DNA of 64,000 bases, from contig NZ_RAPK01000006.1 in the NCBI RefSeq assembly GCF_003610495.1, positions 181,241-245,240 on the forward strand. Reading direction: 5' to 3'. The DNA is from Sinobaca qinghaiensis (GTDB lineage: Bacteria; Bacillota; Bacilli; Bacillales; Marinococcaceae). A model generated the notes under the pieces. That model did not search any database. It was not told the DNA's origin and was given only the letters and a program-made list of their open reading frames with translations. Shown piece by piece: positions 60,948 to 64,000 of this stretch. Within the stretch, counting starts at the first letter, position 1; each line of letters opens with the position of its first letter. The translations under genes and the position numbers were made by a program.

Positions 60948-60984
60948 AAAAAAAGAGTCTGGCTTCTAAAAGTCAGGCTTTTTA
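60948..60984 (-). terminator. Terminator of the 43-codon gene transcript
   Basis: Read on the minus strand, AAGCCTGACTT pairs with AAGCCAGACTC (with G-U pairs), then seven Ts (60948-60954). It fits a left-going transcript. Confidence 0.6.
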
Positions 60985-61005
60985 ATAAATAACTATGTAT
61001 ATATA

Positions 61006-61079
61006 GCAGGGTAGGGATACATCAAACGAAGAATTCTACGCTTGCAGCAGGGTAAGCCGAGCAGGTATCCGATCCCTGC
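61006..61079 (-). other. Long imperfect hairpin in the 3' region of the small gene
   Basis: GCAGGGTAGGGATAC (61006-61020) and GTATCCGATCCCTGC (61065-61079) pair at 12 of 15 positions. The 44-base interval holds a weaker inner stem (GCTT/AAGC near 61040-61056). It lies between the small gene's stop codon and its terminator. No protein is encoded here. Confidence 0.45.
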
Positions 61080-61125
61080 ATTCTGGTAACTTCCTTTAAG
61101 AAAGGAAATTATTTAATTATCATTA

Positions 61126-61257
61126 TTATACGTTTGCTTTTTTGTTTCTTTTCTTGAAAAGCGGCTTTTTCACAGCTTTTACAACAGGATTTGTTTTGTT
61201 CTGCTGCTCAGCGTCTTTGCCGTAAAGCTCTCTAGCTTTTGTGTACATTAGTGTCAA
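61126..61257 (-). CDS. Unknown small basic protein, 43 residues
   Basis: The frame starts with TTG at 61257, seven bases after a strong AAGGAGGG, and ends at 61126. An internal ATG at 61248 is 16 bases from the ribosome site and less likely. The peptide begins MTLMYTKARELYGKDAEQQN and ends in a highly basic tail (KKPLFKKRNKKANV). It may bind nucleic acid or the ribosome; that is a guess from charge alone. It has its own promoter, a structured leader and a terminator, which argues for a real gene. Confidence 0.65.
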   Translation of the reverse strand: MTLMYTKARELYGKDAEQQNKTNPVVKAVKKPLFKKRNKKANV

Positions 61258-61380
61258 TTAATAACCCTCCTTTTTATCTTCTTATAAACAGTTTTCCCGC
61301 TGTGTTTTCTTCGCAAACATACGATTTTGTTAATTAAAACAACGGTATAAACAGCGGGAAAATAAATTGCTTATAAGTGA
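61258..61380 (-). promoter_or_regulatory. Structured 5' leader of the 43-codon gene
   Basis: The leader runs from about 61374 to the start codon. CAGCGGGAAAA (61352-61362) and TTTTCCCGCTG (61292-61302) are perfect 11-base arms enclosing about 49 bases, with an inner TTGTT/AACAA stem. Such a leader can control translation or RNA life. Confidence 0.5.
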
Positions 61381-61409
61381 AAATTAAACCATTTTTCAAG
61401 CACTGTCAA
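61381..61409 (-). promoter_or_regulatory. Promoter of the 43-codon gene
   Basis: On the minus strand: TTGACA (61409-61404), 17 bases, TAATTT (61386-61381). The -35 is perfect. Confidence 0.7.
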
Positions 61410-61513
61410 TAGAAGAATTTCAATAAAGTTCAGGAAATTTAGATAACTCTTCTAAAGCGCTTCTGACAGTAGATACAGCGGATTTTAAAAATATAAAAAT
61501 TCTTTTTTAACGT
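61410..61513. other. AT-rich spacer without recognisable gene
   Basis: The stretch between the small gene's promoter and the fadD terminator shows only an 8-base palindrome AAGCGCTT and A/T runs. I see no gene. Confidence 0.5.
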
Positions 61514-61544
61514 AGAAAAACCACTCCTTCTTTAGAGTGGTTTT
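61514..61544 (-). terminator. fadD terminator
   Basis: On the minus strand AAAACCACTC pairs with GAGTGGTTTT (61535-61544 with 61517-61526), then Ts. Confidence 0.85.
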
Positions 61545-61552
61545 GGGTGAAA

Positions 61553-63067
61553 TTAAGAGCTTGTTTTTAAAGCTCTTTTTAAAATTTTCCCGGTAGCGTT
61601 TTTCGGAAGTTCTTCAATAAATTCAATATCGGCAGGAAGCTTAAACTTGGCCAGATGCTGACTGCAGAAACCATGCATATCTTCTGTAGTTAATTCTTTA
61701 TTTTTTGTAACAACAAAAGCTTTGATTTTTTCTCCGTAGGCTTCATCGGGTTCGCCAAGTACGGCTGCCTCCACGACATCGGGATGCTGGTAAATGACCT
61801 CTTCTACCTCGCGGGGATATACGTTGTAGCCGCCGACAATAATTAAATCTTTTTTCCGGTCTACAATATAAATGTAGCCTTCCTCATCCATACGGGCGAG
61901 ATCTCCGGTATGAAGCCAGCCGTCGCGGATGGTCATACTGGTTTCTTCCGGAAGGTTTAAATAGCCTTTCATCACGTTGGGACCTTTCACGATCAATTCG
62001 CCTACTTCATTCGGTGGAACTTCTCTGTCTTCCGGATCCACGACCTTATTTTCTATGCCGGGGAAATTAACGCCGACAGAACCGGCTTTTCGTTCTCCAT
62101 GCAGCGGATTAAAGGCGGTGACCGGGGCACTTTCCGACAGGCCGTAGCCTTCCAGAATCGGAACATCAAATCGCTCTTGGAAACGTTTAAGAAGCTCAAC
62201 GGGCATGGAAGCACCGCCGGAAATACATAGGCGGATAGAGGAAAGCTCTTCTTTTCCAATATCAGGCATCTGATTAATAAAGTTGTACATCGTTGGCACC
62301 CCTGCAAATAAGGTCACCTGATGCTTTTGTATAGCCGTTACCGTTTCTTTTGGGCTGAAGGCCGGCATTATAACGATAGGCACACCTTTGATAAGAGAAG
62401 CGTTCATCGATACGGTCATACAGAATACGTGAAACATGGGAAGTACAGCCATGGATACATCTTTTTCTTCATATTCCATAGCCTCTGCCGTTGCGAGCGC
62501 ATTGGACAGCACGTTCTCATGCGTTAAGATTGCTCCTTTTGGCCGGCCGGTTGTACCTGACGTGTAAAGAATAACCGCCGTATCCTCTTTTGTAAGCGAT
62601 ACGGAGCCCATAGGAGTCTGGTTATTATCCAGCAGGGAAGAAAAAGAAATATAGCCGGAAGAAGAATCAGAGCCTTCTCCGGTTAAAATAACGTGGTCCA
62701 GGGAGGAAAGCTTATCCTTTGCCTGCAGGAGCGGGTCTTTCATTTTTCCAATACCGACAATTGCCTTTGCTCCCGAGTTCGAAAGAATAAATTCAAGCTC
62801 GCTCGCCGTATACATAGGATTCATTGGAACAACAGCAGCACCGATACGGAGAATACTGTAATAGGAGATCACAAATTCCGGAGAATTGCCCAGCAGAAGA
62901 GCCACGCGGTCTCCTTTTTGAATACCGAGAGATTCTAATGTGCCGGCGGCCTGGTTAATGTCTTCAGTAAGAGAGGAATAGGAAAAAGGCTGGTCCTGCC
63001 ATATGTATGCAGTAGACTCAGCAGAGCTCTTTGCTACGTCCTCTAAATAATCCACAAGTGTAGTCAA
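61553..63067 (-). CDS. lcfB: Long-chain fatty acid-CoA ligase (LcfB/FadD type)
   Basis: The 504-residue AMP-forming ligase activates fatty acids to acyl-CoA for beta-oxidation. The P-loop YTSGTTGRPKGA is near residue 160, the YGLSES motif near 300, the TGDLARMDEEGY hinge near 375, and the catalytic Lys in KNATGKILKR near the C-terminus. It resembles B. subtilis LcfB (YhfL) more than LcfA by length and motifs. The start is TTG 63067, nine bases after AAGGAGG. FadR-type and cre sites in its promoter tie it to the fadF and thiolase-icmF genes. Confidence 0.9.
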   Translation of the reverse strand: MTTLVDYLEDVAKSSAESTAYIWQDQPFSYSSLTEDINQAAGTLESLGIQKGDRVALLLGNSPEFVISYYSILRIGAAVVPMNPMYTASELEFILSNSGAKAIVGIGKMKDPLLQAKDKLSSLDHVILTGEGSDSSSGYISFSSLLDNNQTPMGSVSLTKEDTAVILYTSGTTGRPKGAILTHENVLSNALATAEAMEYEEKDVSMAVLPMFHVFCMTVSMNASLIKGVPIVIMPAFSPKETVTAIQKHQVTLFAGVPTMYNFINQMPDIGKEELSSIRLCISGGASMPVELLKRFQERFDVPILEGYGLSESAPVTAFNPLHGERKAGSVGVNFPGIENKVVDPEDREVPPNEVGELIVKGPNVMKGYLNLPEETSMTIRDGWLHTGDLARMDEEGYIYIVDRKKDLIIVGGYNVYPREVEEVIYQHPDVVEAAVLGEPDEAYGEKIKAFVVTKNKELTTEDMHGFCSQHLAKFKLPADIEFIEELPKNATGKILKRALKTSS

Positions 63068-63093
63068 TAAATGAATCCTCCTTTTTAAAATAA

Positions 63094-63111
63094 TGAATGA
63101 ACAGTCATTCA
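63094..63111. promoter_or_regulatory. FadR-type operator before lcfB
   Basis: TGAATGAACAGTCATTCA matches 15 of the 16 specified positions of TGAATGANTANTCATTCA. It lies just downstream of the predicted transcription start. Confidence 0.8.
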
Positions 63112-63125
63112 TGTAAGCGATAACA
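63112..63125. promoter_or_regulatory. cre (CcpA) site before lcfB
   Basis: TGTAAGCGATAACA matches TGWAARCGYTWNCA at 13 of 14 positions and directly abuts the FadR-type box. Confidence 0.6.
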
Positions 63126-63138
63126 AAATACTACTATA

Positions 63139-63167
63139 AACATAATCTCTATGGAAGAACATGTCAA
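63139..63167 (-). promoter_or_regulatory. lcfB promoter
   Basis: On the minus strand: TTGACA (63167-63162), 17 bases, TATGTT (63144-63139). Confidence 0.7.
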
Positions 63168-63369
63168 GATGCGAACATGGATCTATAACGAAAAGGTCTT
63201 AAGATCAGCCTGTATCTGCTGATTGAGCTTATTGGATTTTAAAGTATTTGTACTAAAATATTAACATATTCAAAGAGGATTTATTTCTTTTTATAAACAA
63301 GGAAGGAAAGGAAGTTCTTTGTATAGAAGAGGTACGTTAATCAAGGAAAAGATACATAGGTGGGATAAA

Positions 63370-64000
63370 ATGGAGAAGCCGTATATTTTAGCATATGGAA
63401 GAGTGAGTGAAGAAGCCCTGAAAAAGCTGGGACATGAGTACGAAACGGTCTACTTTGCGAACGGAGAAAATCTGGAAAATGAACGCTTTCGTGCAGTACT
63501 GCAGCAGGCACAAGCTATTGTCGGAGTGGAACTGGAAGTGAACGAAGAACTGCTCGATCACGCTCCGGAGCTGAAAGTTGTCAGCAATGTAGCAGTAGGG
63601 TACGATAACCTTAACGTGACAGCGCTTTCTAAAAGAGGGATAGCTGCCTGTCATACACCGGGCGTCCTTAATGATACGGTAGCAGATGCCGTGTTTGGAA
63701 TGGTGCTTGCCTCCGCACGGAGAATTCCGGAAATGGACCGGTTCGTAAAAGAAAAAAAGTGGAATGGAGTCATGCCGGATGAAAAATTTGGTGTGGATGT
63801 CCACCATAAGAAAATCGGTATTATTGGCATGGGACGTATCGGAGAAGCGATAGCAAAGCGTGCCGCCCTCGGATTTGATATGGAAGTGCTGTATCACACC
63901 CGCTCAAGAAAAGAAAAAGCAGAGGACGAGTATGGCGCGGTTTATCAAGAACTGCCAGACCTGCTGGAGCAGTCCGACTTTGTTGTGCTTATGACGCCGT
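63370..64000 (+). CDS. D-isomer 2-hydroxyacid dehydrogenase, 3' truncated by window
   Basis: The first 210 codons of an NAD(P)-dependent 2-hydroxyacid dehydrogenase are present; the rest lies beyond the window. The N-terminal catalytic domain shows SNVAVGYDNLNV near residue 76 and HTPGVLNDTVAD near 96. The NAD-binding motif is IGIIGMGRIGEAIAKRAA near 155. It resembles B. subtilis YvcT (gluconate 2-dehydrogenase or glyoxylate reductase), which would suit the nearby gluconate genes, but the substrate is not proven. AGGTGGGAT precedes ATG 63370. Confidence 0.85.
   Translation, partial: MEKPYILAYGRVSEEALKKLGHEYETVYFANGENLENERFRAVLQQAQAIVGVELEVNEELLDHAPELKVVSNVAVGYDNLNVTALSKRGIAACHTPGVLNDTVADAVFGMVLASARRIPEMDRFVKEKKWNGVMPDEKFGVDVHHKKIGIIGMGRIGEAIAKRAALGFDMEVLYHTRSRKEKAEDEYGAVYQELPDLLEQSDFVVLMTP

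Noticed and set aside
63388-63897. 169-codon minus-strand frame near the right end
   Set aside because: The plus strand encodes a clear 2-hydroxyacid dehydrogenase; the minus frame is its shadow.

Overview
This window comes from a member of the Bacillota, family Bacillaceae. The central 50 kb follows the gene order of the Bacillus subtilis rpoE-pyrG-spo0F-fba-rho-prfA-glyA-upp-atp-murA-flhOP-fabZ segment. Shine-Dalgarno sites are strong (AGGAGG type), GTG and TTG starts are common, and the terminators are intrinsic hairpins. The AtpB lysine typical of alkaliphilic Bacillus and the overall gene content fit a halo- or alkali-tolerant Bacillus relative such as the Alkalicoccus or Salisediminibacterium group. 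That genus-level placement is a guess. No tRNA, rRNA, IS element, prophage or CRISPR array was seen.

Layout. (1) 1-4.4 kb: a truncated gene behind a LexA-type box, a YfcE-like phosphodiesterase, an FGGY sugar kinase, and a lactonase plus iron alcohol dehydrogenase pair resembling part of a gamma-butyrolactone pathway. (2) 4.6-15.2 kb: fatty acid and branched-chain acyl-CoA degradation, with the FadF iron-sulfur reductase, then thiolase, hydroxyacyl-CoA dehydrogenase, two acyl-CoA dehydrogenases, a TetR regulator and fused isobutyryl-CoA mutase IcmF. FadR-like and cre boxes sit at the promoters. (3) 15.3-32.9 kb: housekeeping genes rpoE, pyrG (with a CTP-sensing type attenuator), ywjG, spo0F, fbaA, tal, glpX, rho, a zinc-free L31, tdk, a CoA-disulfide reductase, prfA-prmC, tsaC/ywlC, ywlE, rpiB, ywlG, glyA and upp. 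(4) 33.1-40.3 kb: the complete atpIBEFHAGDC operon behind a long, apparently structured leader. (5) 40.7-46.4 kb: ywzB, murA, the flagellar pair flhO-flhP with a sigma-D promoter, an EpuA-like protein, fabZ and uppP. (6) 46.4-51.1 kb: ilvE, an MFS exporter, small Cys-rich and lipoprotein genes, the blue-light receptor ytvA and csbD. (7) 51.2-59.8 kb: an aldonate island, with an IclR regulator and dgoA-dgoK-dgoD for galactonate, then a divergent RpiR regulator and gntK-gntP-gnd for gluconate. (8) 59.9-64 kb: a soluble PAS chemoreceptor, an unlabelled 43-codon gene in a structured transcript, fadD/lcfB with FadR and cre sites, and a truncated 2-hydroxyacid dehydrogenase.

The most informative negative signal is gene loss. 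spoIIR is missing between prmC and ywlC. The block spoIID-spoIIQ-spoIIID-mbl is missing between murA and flhO. murAB is missing between tal and glpX. With spo0F retained, this suggests a lineage that has lost or rearranged sporulation. The best candidates for undescribed biology are the multi-helix atp leader RNA, the 43-codon gene with structured flanks, the DnaA-box dyad that doubles as a terminator, and the pair of related 14-bp operators controlling beta-oxidation.
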